From: an uncultured Collinsella sp.
Lineage (GTDB): Bacteria > Actinomycetota > Coriobacteriia > Coriobacteriales > Coriobacteriaceae
NCBI GenBank assembly: GCA_900541875.1
Contig: UQLF01000011.1
Coordinates: 1 to 64,000 of the forward strand
DNA length: 64,000 nt
Reading direction: 5' to 3'
The position numbers and the translations under genes were made by a program. This document shows positions 1 to 7,531 of this stretch, piece by piece (position 1 is the stretch's first letter; each line of letters opens with the position of its first letter). The notes beneath the pieces were generated by a model, which was not told where the DNA came from, ran no database searches, and saw nothing but the letters and a program-made list of their open reading frames with translations.

Positions 1-79
1 GAAAGGGCGCTGACCTTCTGGTCGCGCCCTTGAAGTTGAACGTCAGATTGTCCAAATGCGGCCCGCGCAGCGTCGGCTG

Positions 80-107
80 GTTACGGCGTTTGGTAAAACG
101 CCGTAAC
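80..107 (-). other. hairpin directly downstream of lacC
   Basis: A perfect 12-bp stem (arms 80-91 and 96-107) with a 4-nt loop starts 1 nt after the lacC stop. No T-tract follows on the minus strand, so it is more likely an intercistronic or 3'-end stabilising hairpin than an intrinsic terminator. A second GC-rich hairpin lies at about 3-31. Confidence 0.45.
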
Positions 108-108
108 T

Positions 109-1044
109 TTAAAGCTCCGTTACTTCAACGTTGTTGTAGATCTCGTCCCAGCGGTCCATGACCAGGTGGCCGGTCTTGGGATCCATGGCGTTGAGCTTGC
201 CGCAGGTATTGGCGGTCTTGAGCACCGTGACGTCGTCGGCACCAGCAGCAATGGCATGCGCAAAGCCGGCGATGGTCGAGTCGCCGGAACCCGTCGCGTT
301 CACAGCCGCAATCGCGGGCGTCTTGGCACGGAACGCACGGCCCTCATGGAAGCCCACCGAACCGGCAGCGCCCATCGAAACGACAACCCAGGGGATACCG
401 GCAAAGCGGTCATCGGCGGCAAGCGCCTCGCGCAGGGCATCGACATCATCGGTCGTAAAGGACGTACCCAGCAGGCCGTTAATCTCGGTCAGATTGGGCT
501 TTACGAGCTCAGGCTTTGCGTCGGACTCCAGCGCGGCCTCCAGCGATGCACCCGAGGTGTCGAGCAGCACCTTGGCGCCCGCCTTCTCGGCGATCTTGAC
601 GAGCTCGGCATAGTAGCCAGCATCGACGCCACGCGGCAGCGAGCCCGAAAGCGTCACAACGTCCGCCTTCGCTGCAAGCTCGGCGAACTTGGCCGTAAAG
701 GCCTCGAGCTCGGCCGGGGCGATCTGCGGGCCGCTCTCCAGCAGCTCGGTCTGATTACCCTCGTGCAGAATATTCAGGCAAATGCGCGTCTCACCGGCGA
801 TGGGCACAAAGTCGTTCTTGACGCCGTCGGCATCCATAAGCTCGGCCATATAGGCACCCATGTGGCCGCCGAGCAGACCGGTCGCGAGCACATCGTCGCC
901 CAACTGCAGCAGCACACGGCTCACGTTGAGGCCCTTGCCGCCAGCGGTCTTTTCGGGCGTCACACGGTTAACATCGTCGATGATCAGCTTGTCGAGCTGA
1001 TAGCGCGTATCAATCGACGGGTTCATGGTAACGGTCAGAATCAT
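109..1044 (-). CDS. lacC: tagatose-6-phosphate kinase (PfkB family), copy 1
   Basis: A 311-residue PfkB/ribokinase-fold sugar kinase, the usual length of LacC and 1-phosphofructokinase. The N-terminal NPSIDTRY and AGGKGLNVSRV substrate-binding motifs are present, as is the C-terminal NATGSGDSTIAGF motif with the catalytic Asp in the anion-hole signature. Family knowledge: LacC phosphorylates tagatose-6-phosphate to tagatose-1,6-bisphosphate with ATP. It is the last gene of a lacA-lacB-lacC transcript, which favours LacC over FruK. A close paralogue lies at 26179-27114. The next enzyme, LacD aldolase, is not in the window and could lie beyond position 1. Confidence 0.88.
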   Translation of the reverse strand: MILTVTMNPSIDTRYQLDKLIIDDVNRVTPEKTAGGKGLNVSRVLLQLGDDVLATGLLGGHMGAYMAELMDADGVKNDFVPIAGETRICLNILHEGNQTELLESGPQIAPAELEAFTAKFAELAAKADVVTLSGSLPRGVDAGYYAELVKIAEKAGAKVLLDTSGASLEAALESDAKPELVKPNLTEINGLLGTSFTTDDVDALREALAADDRFAGIPWVVVSMGAAGSVGFHEGRAFRAKTPAIAAVNATGSGDSTIAGFAHAIAAGADDVTVLKTANTCGKLNAMDPKTGHLVMDRWDEIYNNVEVTEL

Positions 1045-1130
1045 ATTGAACTCCTGTTTAGAAAACCGGCCCGCGCCCCATCACAGAAACGCGAGCCGTC
1101 AACGGACTAGTTAATTACGCCGGATACCCG

Positions 1131-1655
1131 CTAGTCATGGTATTCGCCGCGGTCCCACTTCTCCAGGAACTCGTCAAAGAAGTGCGGGTCGGCCTGAGCC
1201 TCGGCGTCAGCCTTATTGCAAGCATCGATCTTGGCAATCAGGGCATCGTGCTCGGAGGTCTTCTCGTAGGGCTCCTCCAGGAAGGCAAGCATGATGTCGG
1301 CCATCAGGAACTCGCCGGTGATCTTGCCGCCAAAGCCTACGATGTTGGCGTTGAGCTCGCGACGGGCATACAGGGCAGAGGTCATGTCGCGGACCAGGGC
1401 GCAGCGGGCGCCGGGAACCTTGTTGACGGCGTTGGTGATGCCGATGCCGGTACCGCACAGGGCCACGCCAAAGTCGGCCTTGCCGCTGGCAACAGCCTCG
1501 CCCACGGCCTTACCGTAGATGGGATAGTGCGTACGGGTGTGGCTGTAGGTGCCGCAGTCAAGCACCTTGTAGCCAGCCTGCTCCAGGCGGTCGGCCAGAT
1601 AGATCTTCTCGTCCGTAACGATATGGTCGCAACCGATTGCGATGGTCTTCTTCAT
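1131..1655 (-). CDS. lacB: galactose-6-phosphate isomerase subunit LacB
   Basis: A 174-residue RpiB/LacAB-family protein starting MKKTIAIGCDH, with the active-site Cys region GVALCGTGIGI and the phosphate-binding NKVPGARCALVRD segment. LacB pairs with LacA to isomerise galactose-6-phosphate to tagatose-6-phosphate. It lies between lacA and lacC with short gaps (63 and 86 nt), consistent with one transcript. The start is supported by an AAGGA ribosome-binding site about 8 nt upstream. The length fits the LacB subunit, which is longer than LacA. Confidence 0.92.
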   Translation of the reverse strand: MKKTIAIGCDHIVTDEKIYLADRLEQAGYKVLDCGTYSHTRTHYPIYGKAVGEAVASGKADFGVALCGTGIGITNAVNKVPGARCALVRDMTSALYARRELNANIVGFGGKITGEFLMADIMLAFLEEPYEKTSEHDALIAKIDACNKADAEAQADPHFFDEFLEKWDRGEYHD

Positions 1656-1718
1656 CAGAACGTCCTTTCGTCTGAATTCACAAGTTGAGGTAGAAGTTCG
1701 AGTTCTCGGTGGCTTTCG

Positions 1719-2147
1719 TTAGGCCATCTTGTTGAGCATGTCGACACGGATCTGGTGACGGCCGCCGGCGTACTGTGCACGCAGGAACTCGCGGGCGATC
1801 TTCTTGGCGACCTCGGTGCCCACAACGCCCGGGCCCATGGTGACCATGCGCGAGCCGTTGTGCTCGCGGGTCATGTAGGCGGAACGCTCGTCGGAAATGT
1901 TGGCGACGACCATGCCCTTGATCTTGACGGCGGCCATATAGGAGCCGACGCCGTACTTATCGAATGCGAAGCCCTGGGAATCCTTGTGCTCCAGCAGGTC
2001 CTTGGCAACGGCGGTCGCGGAATCGACAAAGTCCGCGGCAGGGGTCTCGGAATAGTCGACGACCTCGTGACCGTCGGCGATGAGCATCTCCTTGATGGAC
2101 TCCTTCATCGACATACCGTCGGCATCGGAAGCGATTACAACCCTCAT
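1719..2147 (-). CDS. lacA: galactose-6-phosphate isomerase subunit LacA
   Basis: A 142-residue partner subunit of LacB, RpiB fold, starting MRVVIASDADGMSMKES. It lacks the Cys-containing GxGxGxG loop of LacB (YGVGSYMAA instead), as expected for LacA, whose function needs the LacB partner. It is the first gene of the lacABC run and has a strong AGGAGG site just upstream. Its promoter region (2148-2454) carries GAACA/TGTTC inverted repeats and TGTTTATTT-like tracts, the kind of site DeoR-type LacR proteins bind. Confidence 0.92.
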   Translation of the reverse strand: MRVVIASDADGMSMKESIKEMLIADGHEVVDYSETPAADFVDSATAVAKDLLEHKDSQGFAFDKYGVGSYMAAVKIKGMVVANISDERSAYMTREHNGSRMVTMGPGVVGTEVAKKIAREFLRAQYAGGRHQIRVDMLNKMA

Positions 2148-2240
2148 GACATCCTCCTTGAGAGATACGCAGGTGCGTAGTTTCTGTTTGGAAGTGTTGA
2201 ATCGCGCTCAGGTCCGGGCATCTGAATGTGCGGTTCTTCA

Positions 2241-2329
2241 CTGTTCATGTTTATTTGAACACATTCGAACAGTAACTGCAACAACTATTTGTTTATCTTT
2301 GTTCTTTTTTGAACAAATACCGTTCACAG
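2241..2329 (-). promoter_or_regulatory. lacABC control region with GAACA/TGTTC inverted repeats
   Basis: The 307-bp region before lacA holds a perfect 7-bp inverted repeat TTTGTTC/GAACAAA (2298-2304 and 2311-2317) separated by six T. It also holds CTGTTC (2241-2246) facing GAACAG (2267-2272) with another GAACA between them, and an ACCGTTCACAG motif (2319-2329) shared with other sugar promoters here. Known LacR operators of lactic acid bacteria are built on TGTTT repeats, so the DeoR protein at 19334-20098 is the best candidate binder; this is inference. Confidence 0.5.
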
Positions 2330-2380
2330 ATGATTGCTGACCGTTTGGACTGGGCGCGAACGTAGCGACCATGTGTTCAA

Positions 2381-2418
2381 CAAACAAAAGGGCGACCGAG
2401 AACGTGTCTCGGCCGCCC
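2381..2418 (-). terminator. intrinsic terminator of the membrane protein gene
   Basis: On the minus strand an 11-bp GC-rich stem with a 7-nt loop (arms 2408-2418 and 2390-2400) is followed by TTTTGTTTG. It lies 37 nt after the stop of the gene at 2455-3486. Confidence 0.75.
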
Positions 2419-2454
2419 TTCACACGGTTGATCTTCCAAAGATCGCTTTGCCGC

Positions 2455-3486
2455 CTACTCAGACTGCCCGCTCTTCTTGGCATGTCTGGACGGAGCGCTC
2501 AAGAAACGACCCGTCAGATAGTTCGCGGGACCGGAGATATCGATCCCCAGCAGCACGTGTCCTAGCCATAGGAACGCCACGAGCACCAGCAGAGGAATCA
2601 CACACGAGGTCACGATCATCACGATGACGCCTTCGATCAGATCGGTCACCTGCTGCACGATCTCATCGGTCATCTGCTTGGCACCGCTGGTTACCGACGT
2701 GACCAGGCTCGAGGCCCCGTCAGTCAACTGCTCGAGCACGTTTTTGGACTCCGTGGCCTCGGATTTTTTCTTGTTCGATTTCGAGCTGGTCTCGGCTGAC
2801 TTGTTCGTGGTGTCGGCCGCAACCGCAGCGTCCGCAGCCTTTTGCTCAGCTTGCTCAATACTTACGCGATACGTTTCATCGACCTTCTGCGACACCCAAA
2901 CGCTTGCAGGCACCAACGCCATGCCGATCACGGCAACCACCAGCACGCGTGTCGCCACACGGCCCAGGACAGCACTCGTGCTCCAGCGCCCGTGAATGCC
3001 GAGCGACACCGCAAAGAGCACCAACGCAAACGGGATTAAGATGCCCAAGCCAACCGACCACAAAATCGTGAGCAAATATTTCTCTAGGTATAGCACGGCA
3101 AGCACGATACCAAGGTTGCCTGAAAGCTGCGCGAGCTCCTCGGCAACCGGCGTTCCCGTATCACCCGGCAGCGCCGTAATACCCGCAGATAGAGCAACGC
3201 ATGAAGCCGTGAGCGCCAAAACGTTGCCTTTCTTTTGGTCGATAACCTCGATGGTGGAGTCCCAAGTTTTGGTATCGGCGAAATGCGGACGAGCTACAAA
3301 GCCCGACAGCAACGCCAGCACCACGAGCGCAACGATGATACCGATCTGCAGCTTTTTGTTTGCGCACACGACATCGGACAGGCTGGGCTGCAGCTCGGTT
3401 ACTGTCGTGTGCTCGGTTATCTGGACAGGACGCCCATGAGCCATCTCGTGCGCGTCTCTTTTTTGTATTGACCCGTTATCCGGCAT
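2455..3486 (-). CDS. conserved multi-pass membrane protein of unknown function
   Basis: A 343-residue protein that I do not recognise. It has a soluble N-terminal stretch of about 35 residues, a hydrophobic segment near 48-66, and a cluster of three or four hydrophobic segments at about 90-200. A low-complexity Ala/Lys/Ser linker follows at about 205-250, then a final hydrophobic segment near 283-310. The start has a clear GAGGAGG site 8 nt upstream. It stands alone between lacABC and the EIIA gene with its own terminator, so the context gives no function. Confidence 0.7.
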   Translation of the reverse strand: MPDNGSIQKRDAHEMAHGRPVQITEHTTVTELQPSLSDVVCANKKLQIGIIVALVVLALLSGFVARPHFADTKTWDSTIEVIDQKKGNVLALTASCVALSAGITALPGDTGTPVAEELAQLSGNLGIVLAVLYLEKYLLTILWSVGLGILIPFALVLFAVSLGIHGRWSTSAVLGRVATRVLVVAVIGMALVPASVWVSQKVDETYRVSIEQAEQKAADAAVAADTTNKSAETSSKSNKKKSEATESKNVLEQLTDGASSLVTSVTSGAKQMTDEIVQQVTDLIEGVIVMIVTSCVIPLLVLVAFLWLGHVLLGIDISGPANYLTGRFLSAPSRHAKKSGQSE

Positions 3487-3575
3487 TTGGATACCTCCTC
3501 ATTCCGGCGTTTAATGCGAAAGAAAGTATACCCACCGAGCAAAAATCGAACGGGAGGACCAACGGAGCGCACCAA

Positions 3576-3620
3576 GACTGTCCCCAATGACCAGTCGTTT
3601 AAGAACGTCCCCAATGACTA
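3576..3620. repeat. palindromic repeat, 'GTCCCCAATGACTAG' family
   Basis: Positions 3591-3620 match, with two changes, the palindromic unit at 22986-23019 and 59841-59870 (core TTTAAGAACGTCCCCAATGA). A partial copy (GTCCCCAATGA) precedes it at 3580-3590. An IS110 element sits inside another copy at 21422/22846. Confidence 0.8.
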
Positions 3621-3630
3621 TCTCGGGATG

Positions 3631-3698
3631 AGTTGCGGTGGAATAGGGATTGTTTTGCGCCCGCCGGCCCCTATTCAGTCCTTATTTCACCGCAACTT
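3631..3698. repeat. 68-bp inverted repeat, 'GTTGCGGTGAAATAGGG' family
   Basis: Outer arms GTTGCGGTGGAATAGGG and its near-complement CCTTATTTCACCGCAAC enclose a GC-rich centre. The same arms, perfectly paired, occur at 51221-51289. It is probably a non-coding miniature repeat. It abuts the palindrome at 3576-3620. Confidence 0.75.
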
Positions 3699-3710
3699 GG
3701 AGGAGGACAG

Positions 3711-3740
3711 AAAAAGCCCTGTCGCGGGTGCGGCAGGGCT
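3711..3740 (-). terminator. intrinsic terminator of lacF
   Basis: On the minus strand AGCCCTG/CAGGGCT arms (3734-3740 and 3715-3721) enclose a short loop and are followed by TTTTTC, 30 nt after the lacF stop. Confidence 0.75.
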
Positions 3741-3770
3741 TTTGGAAGGGAACTTGGTTGTGAGGGCTCG

Positions 3771-4109
3771 TTAGGCGAGCTTGGCCTCGAGCTCAGCGAT
3801 GCGCTTGTAGGCATCGATGGTAAAGCGGGCCTGCTTCTCCAGGATCATAGTGGTCATGAGAGTGTCCTGAGCGTGAGCCATGATGAAGGTCATCTCCATC
3901 TCGCCACCGCCGGCCTCCTGCGAAAGCAGCTTGGTCTGCGTGTCGTGGGCGCCGATAAGTGCATCGCTGGCATCCTTGTGCAGCTGTTCGGCCTTCTCAA
4001 AGTCACCCTCGCGAGCAGCATCGAGCGCTGCAAGCAGATCGGTCTGGGCGTCACCTGCGTATGCGACAATCTCGAATCCAACCATCGAGATTTCTTCTTT
4101 GGTTGCCAT
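3771..4109 (-). CDS. lacF: PTS lactose/cellobiose-family EIIA component
   Basis: A 112-residue all-helical EIIA of the Lac family, standard length. His79 in the motif FIMAHAQDTLMTT is the expected HPr-phosphorylated residue. Family knowledge: the trimeric IIA(Lac) passes phosphate to the IIB cysteine. It is the only Lac-type EIIA in the window, while three EIICB proteins (5686, 12236, 15455) lack an IIA domain, so this protein probably serves all three. It is transcribed alone, with its own terminator and a GAAAGGA site about 9 nt upstream. An ACCGTTCACGG-type motif lies about 150 bp upstream. Confidence 0.93.
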   Translation of the reverse strand: MATKEEISMVGFEIVAYAGDAQTDLLAALDAAREGDFEKAEQLHKDASDALIGAHDTQTKLLSQEAGGGEMEMTFIMAHAQDTLMTTMILEKQARFTIDAYKRIAELEAKLA

Positions 4110-4252
4110 ATTGCGTTCCTTTCACATATGAACCAATGGAGAGCATCGCGTCCGGGCATACGCGCTGCGTTGTGTATGACAGAAACAATAACATTCAAAC
4201 AAAAAAGAACAGCGCAAAACGTAATTTTGAGCTATGAACGGTCACTATTCGC

Positions 4253-4263
4253 CCGTGAACGGT
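4253..4263. promoter_or_regulatory. ACCGTTCACGG motif upstream of lacF
   Basis: CCGTGAACGGT on the plus strand, with a second half-match TATGAACGGTC at 4234-4244. The same 11-bp motif recurs before the other sugar operons (2319, 5441, 10390, 15253, 35789, 35989). Confidence 0.45.
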
Positions 4264-4323
4264 TTTTAAACCAATCTGAACAATATCGAACACAATTAGC
4301 GGCAACCCAAACAGACCCGCGCC

Positions 4324-5328
4324 CTAGCGTACATCGCGCACCGTATCGCCCTCGACGAGCACGCCCGGAAACAGCATGTGCTCCACACCGGGTGCAGCGC
4401 CCTCGGCGCCGGCAATCTTGTCGACCGCCCACATGCCGACGCGTTTGTTGTCAAAGCGCACCGTGGTCAGGCGACGATCGGGCACGATATCGCCCAAACT
4501 ATCGTCAACACCCACCACGCTTACGTCCTGGGGCACGCGCTTCCCGCGCGACTCGAGCCCACGGATGCAGCCATATGCCATGGCATCGTTGGAAGCATAA
4601 ATGGCCGTACAGGTCGGATCGTCCGCCAGAGCCTGACCGGCAGCATATCCACTCTGCGCTGTCCAGTCGCCGCGCACGAGCTGCGGTGGCTCGATGCCAT
4701 GCGCACGCAATGTCTCGCGCCAGCCTTCCTCGCGCCGCATGCCCGAAAGCGAGCGCTCGGGACACGAGATAAAGTGCACGGTCTTGTGCCCCTGCCCCAG
4801 CAAGTACTCGACCACTTGGCGCGAGCAATCGAACTGGTCGTTATCGACCGTTGAACAGAGCGGGTGCTCCAGCATGGTAACGAGCACCGTCTGCATACCG
4901 GGCAGCGGCTCAAAGGTGCCAAAGTCCGCCGGCATGCGGTTCATAATCACAACCATGCCGTCCACCGGCAGTGCGCTCATGCGCGACGATGCGCCCTCGA
5001 GGGTATAGGGGTGTCCATCTACTTTAGTGAGGGTGATGGCATAGCCGTGTTTGTCGGCCGCGGCGGCAAAGCCCTCCATACGGTCGAGGTTGCCGGTGCC
5101 GGTAATGTTGAACATGGCGACGCCGACGGTCTTAAACTTACCGCGGCGCAGCGATCGACCGGCAAAATTGGGGCGATACCCCAGCTCGCGCATGGCGGCA
5201 CGCACGCGCTCCTTGGTCTCGGGGCGCACGCTGGGCGAATCGTGCACCGTACGCGAGACTGTCTGCTCCGAGACGCCCGCGAGACGCGCCACATCCTTAA
5301 CGGAAACCGATTTTTTAACAGCGGCCAT
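4324..5328 (-). CDS. LacI-family repressor of module 1
   Basis: A 334-residue LacI/GalR regulator of full length. The N-terminal helix-turn-helix is VKDVARLAGVSEQTVSRTV, followed by the hinge RPNFAGRSLRRG and a periplasmic-binding-protein-like sensor domain (about 62-334). Residues at the specificity positions of the recognition helix are E and Q (SEQTVSR). It is divergent from the EIICB/6-P-beta-galactosidase operon at 5686-8971. Two copies of an AATG-NN-AACGTT-NN-CATT palindrome lie between them, its probable operators. Paralogues: 9239-10267 and 14170-15180. Confidence 0.93.
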   Translation of the reverse strand: MAAVKKSVSVKDVARLAGVSEQTVSRTVHDSPSVRPETKERVRAAMRELGYRPNFAGRSLRRGKFKTVGVAMFNITGTGNLDRMEGFAAAADKHGYAITLTKVDGHPYTLEGASSRMSALPVDGMVVIMNRMPADFGTFEPLPGMQTVLVTMLEHPLCSTVDNDQFDCSRQVVEYLLGQGHKTVHFISCPERSLSGMRREEGWRETLRAHGIEPPQLVRGDWTAQSGYAAGQALADDPTCTAIYASNDAMAYGCIRGLESRGKRVPQDVSVVGVDDSLGDIVPDRRLTTVRFDNKRVGMWAVDKIAGAEGAAPGVEHMLFPGVLVEGDTVRDVR

Positions 5329-5440
5329 AGGTCGATCTTTCTATGTCGACGATGCCATTGGTGGCACCCTACGCAGTCATTTTTAACGCCTTCAAGTATA
5401 TCCAACGCCTCCCCCACCATACGCTCACCACCCAAAACCT

Positions 5441-5451
5441 ACCGTTCACCG
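5441..5451. promoter_or_regulatory. ACCGTTCACCG motif, module 1
   Basis: An exact match to the recurrent 11-bp sugar-promoter motif, inside the 357-bp divergent region between lacI1 and the permease gene. Confidence 0.45.
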
Positions 5452-5486
5452 ACATTTTTGCTTCCCCAAACGGCTTTTGGCGCCCA

Positions 5487-5504
5487 AATGTTAACGTTGC
5501 CATT
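5487..5504. promoter_or_regulatory. LacI-type operator O1, module 1
   Basis: AATGTTAACGTTGCCATT: outer AATG/CATT arms and an AACGTT centre with the CpG step typical of LacI-family operators. Confidence 0.6.
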
Positions 5505-5606
5505 GTGCAAACACAGAGCCACCGGGCGGCTCAAACGTTTACGCATAAGGAATCGACGGTTCGCAGGCACAGGAACCACCGGTTCGCGTCTTTTTTTGTG
5601 TCGCAA

Positions 5607-5624
5607 AATGGCAACGTCAACATT
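5607..5624. promoter_or_regulatory. LacI-type operator O2, module 1
   Basis: AATGGCAACGTCAACATT, the near-inverse of O1, 62 bp before the permease start and 120 bp from O1. Two sites would allow looping repression. Confidence 0.6.
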
Positions 5625-5685
5625 TTGGCAACCGAACGCCAAAAGCTACCATCGTTGCTAACCCACCGACTCTTAGGAGCATTGC

Positions 5686-7461
5686 ATGGAGCAACTCATC
5701 GCCACCATCGAAAAAGGCCAGCCCTTTTTCAACGCGATCGCCCGCAACAAGTACCTCAAGGCGATCCGCGACGGCTTTATCTCCGTCATCCCCATCATCA
5801 TCTTCTCGTCCATCTTCTGCCTGGTAGCCTCGGTCCCCAACATCTGGGGTTTCTACTGGCCTGATGACATCAACAACGCCCTGTGGAAGTGCTACAACTA
5901 CTCCATGGGCATCCTGGCCATCGCCTGCGCCGCCACCACGGCCAAGCACTTCGCCGACGCTCAGAACCGCGACCTGCCCAAGAACAACCAGATCAACTTT
6001 ATCTCGTGCATGTGCGCGGCCATCATCGGCTTCTTGCTCCTTTCGAGCGACACGATCGCCACGGACGCTGCCAGCGGCTTCAACACCACTTACCTTGGTT
6101 CCAAGGGCCTGCTGACCGCCTTCATCGCTGCGTTTGTGACCGGCATCATCTACAAGTTCTTCATTAAGCGCAACATCACCGTCAAGATGCCCGAGCAGGT
6201 TCCGCCCAACATTTCGCAGACCTTTAAGGACATCATCCCCTTCTCCGTCTGCATCACCGTCTTTTGGGTCTTTGACATCGCCTTCCGCGCTGCTTTTGGC
6301 TTCTGCTTTGCCCAGGGCGTCATCCAGGTGTTCCAGCCCCTGTTCACCGCTGCCGACGGCTACATCGGCCTCGCTGTGATCTACGGCGCCATGAGCCTGT
6401 TCTGGTTCGTGGGCGTCCACGGCCCCTCGATCGTCGAGCCCGCCATCGCCGCCGCTCTCGTTGCCAACATGACCGACAACCTGGCTGCGTTCCAGGCTGG
6501 CCAGCACGCTTCCGCTGTCCTGACCCAGGGTGCCCAGTACTTCGTCGTCTGCATGGGCGGCACCGGCGCCACGCTCGTCCTGGTCTTTATGTTCTGCTTC
6601 CTGGCCAAGTCTCAGGAGATGCGCGCCGTCGGTAAGGCTGCCATCGTCCCGGTCTGCTTTGCCGTCAACGAGCCGCTGCTGTTCGCCGCACCCATCGTGC
6701 TCAACCCCGTCTTCTTTGTCCCGTTTGTCTTTGCCCCGATCGCCAACATCTGGATCCTCAAGATCTTTATCGACTTCTTGGGCATGAACGGCTTTATGTA
6801 CACCCTGCCTTGGACCGTCCCCGGCCCCATCGGCACCATCATGGGCCTGGGCTTCCAGCCGCTCGCCTTTGTGATGCTCGCCCTTATCCTGGTCGTCGAC
6901 TTCGTCCTGTACTACCCGTTCTTCCGTGCCTATGACGCCCAGAAGTGCGCCGAGGAGGCCGAAATCTCCCAGGAGGAGCTAGCCGCCAAGAACGCCGAGA
7001 AGGCTGCCAAGCTCAACGATGCCTTCCAGGGCAAGGCTGATGCCAAGAGCGTTGCCGCCGGCGCTGCTGCCGATGCCGTGAAGGCCGACGTCCCCGCCGC
7101 CTCCGCAGCACCCGCTGCCGAGGCAACGACCGCCAGCGACCTCAACGGCAAGCGCGTGCTCGTGCTCTGCCAGGGCGGCGGAACCTCGGGCCTGCTCGCC
7201 AACGCACTGGCCAAGGCTGCCAAGGAGCGCGGCATCGATCTTGAGACCGCTGCCGAGGCATATGGCAACCATGTCGACATGCTCCCCGACTTTGACCTGG
7301 TCGTCCTGGCCCCGCAGGCCGCCAGCTACCTGGCCGACCTGCAAAAGGACTGCGAGCGCGTGGGCAACAAGTGCGTCGCCTGCCGTGGCAAGCAGTACAT
7401 CGAGCTCTCCCAGAACGGCGATAAGTCTCTCGCCTTCGTCTCCGAGCAACTCTCGAAGTAA
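5686..7461 (+). CDS. lacE: PTS lactose-type EIICB permease, module 1
   Basis: A 591-residue fused permease. The IIC domain (about 1-430) has the typical MEQLIATIEKGQPFFNAIA start and a long series of membrane helices, including the conserved FWFVGVHGPSIVEP and PVCFAVNEPLLFAAP loops. A low-complexity Ala/Glu linker (about 431-485) joins a Lac-type IIB domain. Its phosphocysteine is Cys495 in VLVLCQGGGTSG. Such proteins take up and phosphorylate lactose or related beta-galactosides at C6. No IIA domain is fused, so lacF at 3771 is the likely donor. It is followed by lacG1 after a 70-nt gap with a hairpin. Confidence 0.93.
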   Translation: MEQLIATIEKGQPFFNAIARNKYLKAIRDGFISVIPIIIFSSIFCLVASVPNIWGFYWPDDINNALWKCYNYSMGILAIACAATTAKHFADAQNRDLPKNNQINFISCMCAAIIGFLLLSSDTIATDAASGFNTTYLGSKGLLTAFIAAFVTGIIYKFFIKRNITVKMPEQVPPNISQTFKDIIPFSVCITVFWVFDIAFRAAFGFCFAQGVIQVFQPLFTAADGYIGLAVIYGAMSLFWFVGVHGPSIVEPAIAAALVANMTDNLAAFQAGQHASAVLTQGAQYFVVCMGGTGATLVLVFMFCFLAKSQEMRAVGKAAIVPVCFAVNEPLLFAAPIVLNPVFFVPFVFAPIANIWILKIFIDFLGMNGFMYTLPWTVPGPIGTIMGLGFQPLAFVMLALILVVDFVLYYPFFRAYDAQKCAEEAEISQEELAAKNAEKAAKLNDAFQGKADAKSVAAGAAADAVKADVPAASAAPAAEATTASDLNGKRVLVLCQGGGTSGLLANALAKAAKERGIDLETAAEAYGNHVDMLPDFDLVVLAPQAASYLADLQKDCERVGNKCVACRGKQYIELSQNGDKSLAFVSEQLSK

Positions 7462-7470
7462 GTAACGCTC

Positions 7471-7504
7471 AGGGCCAGCCGACCATCAGCAGCCGGCTGG
7501 CCCT
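7471..7504 (+). other. intercistronic hairpin between lacE1 and lacG1
   Basis: A perfect 11-bp stem (arms 7471-7481, 7494-7504) with a 12-nt loop and only a short T run. It may protect or attenuate the upstream message rather than end it. Confidence 0.5.
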
Positions 7505-7531
7505 TCGAATTAGACGATTGGATATTTCATC

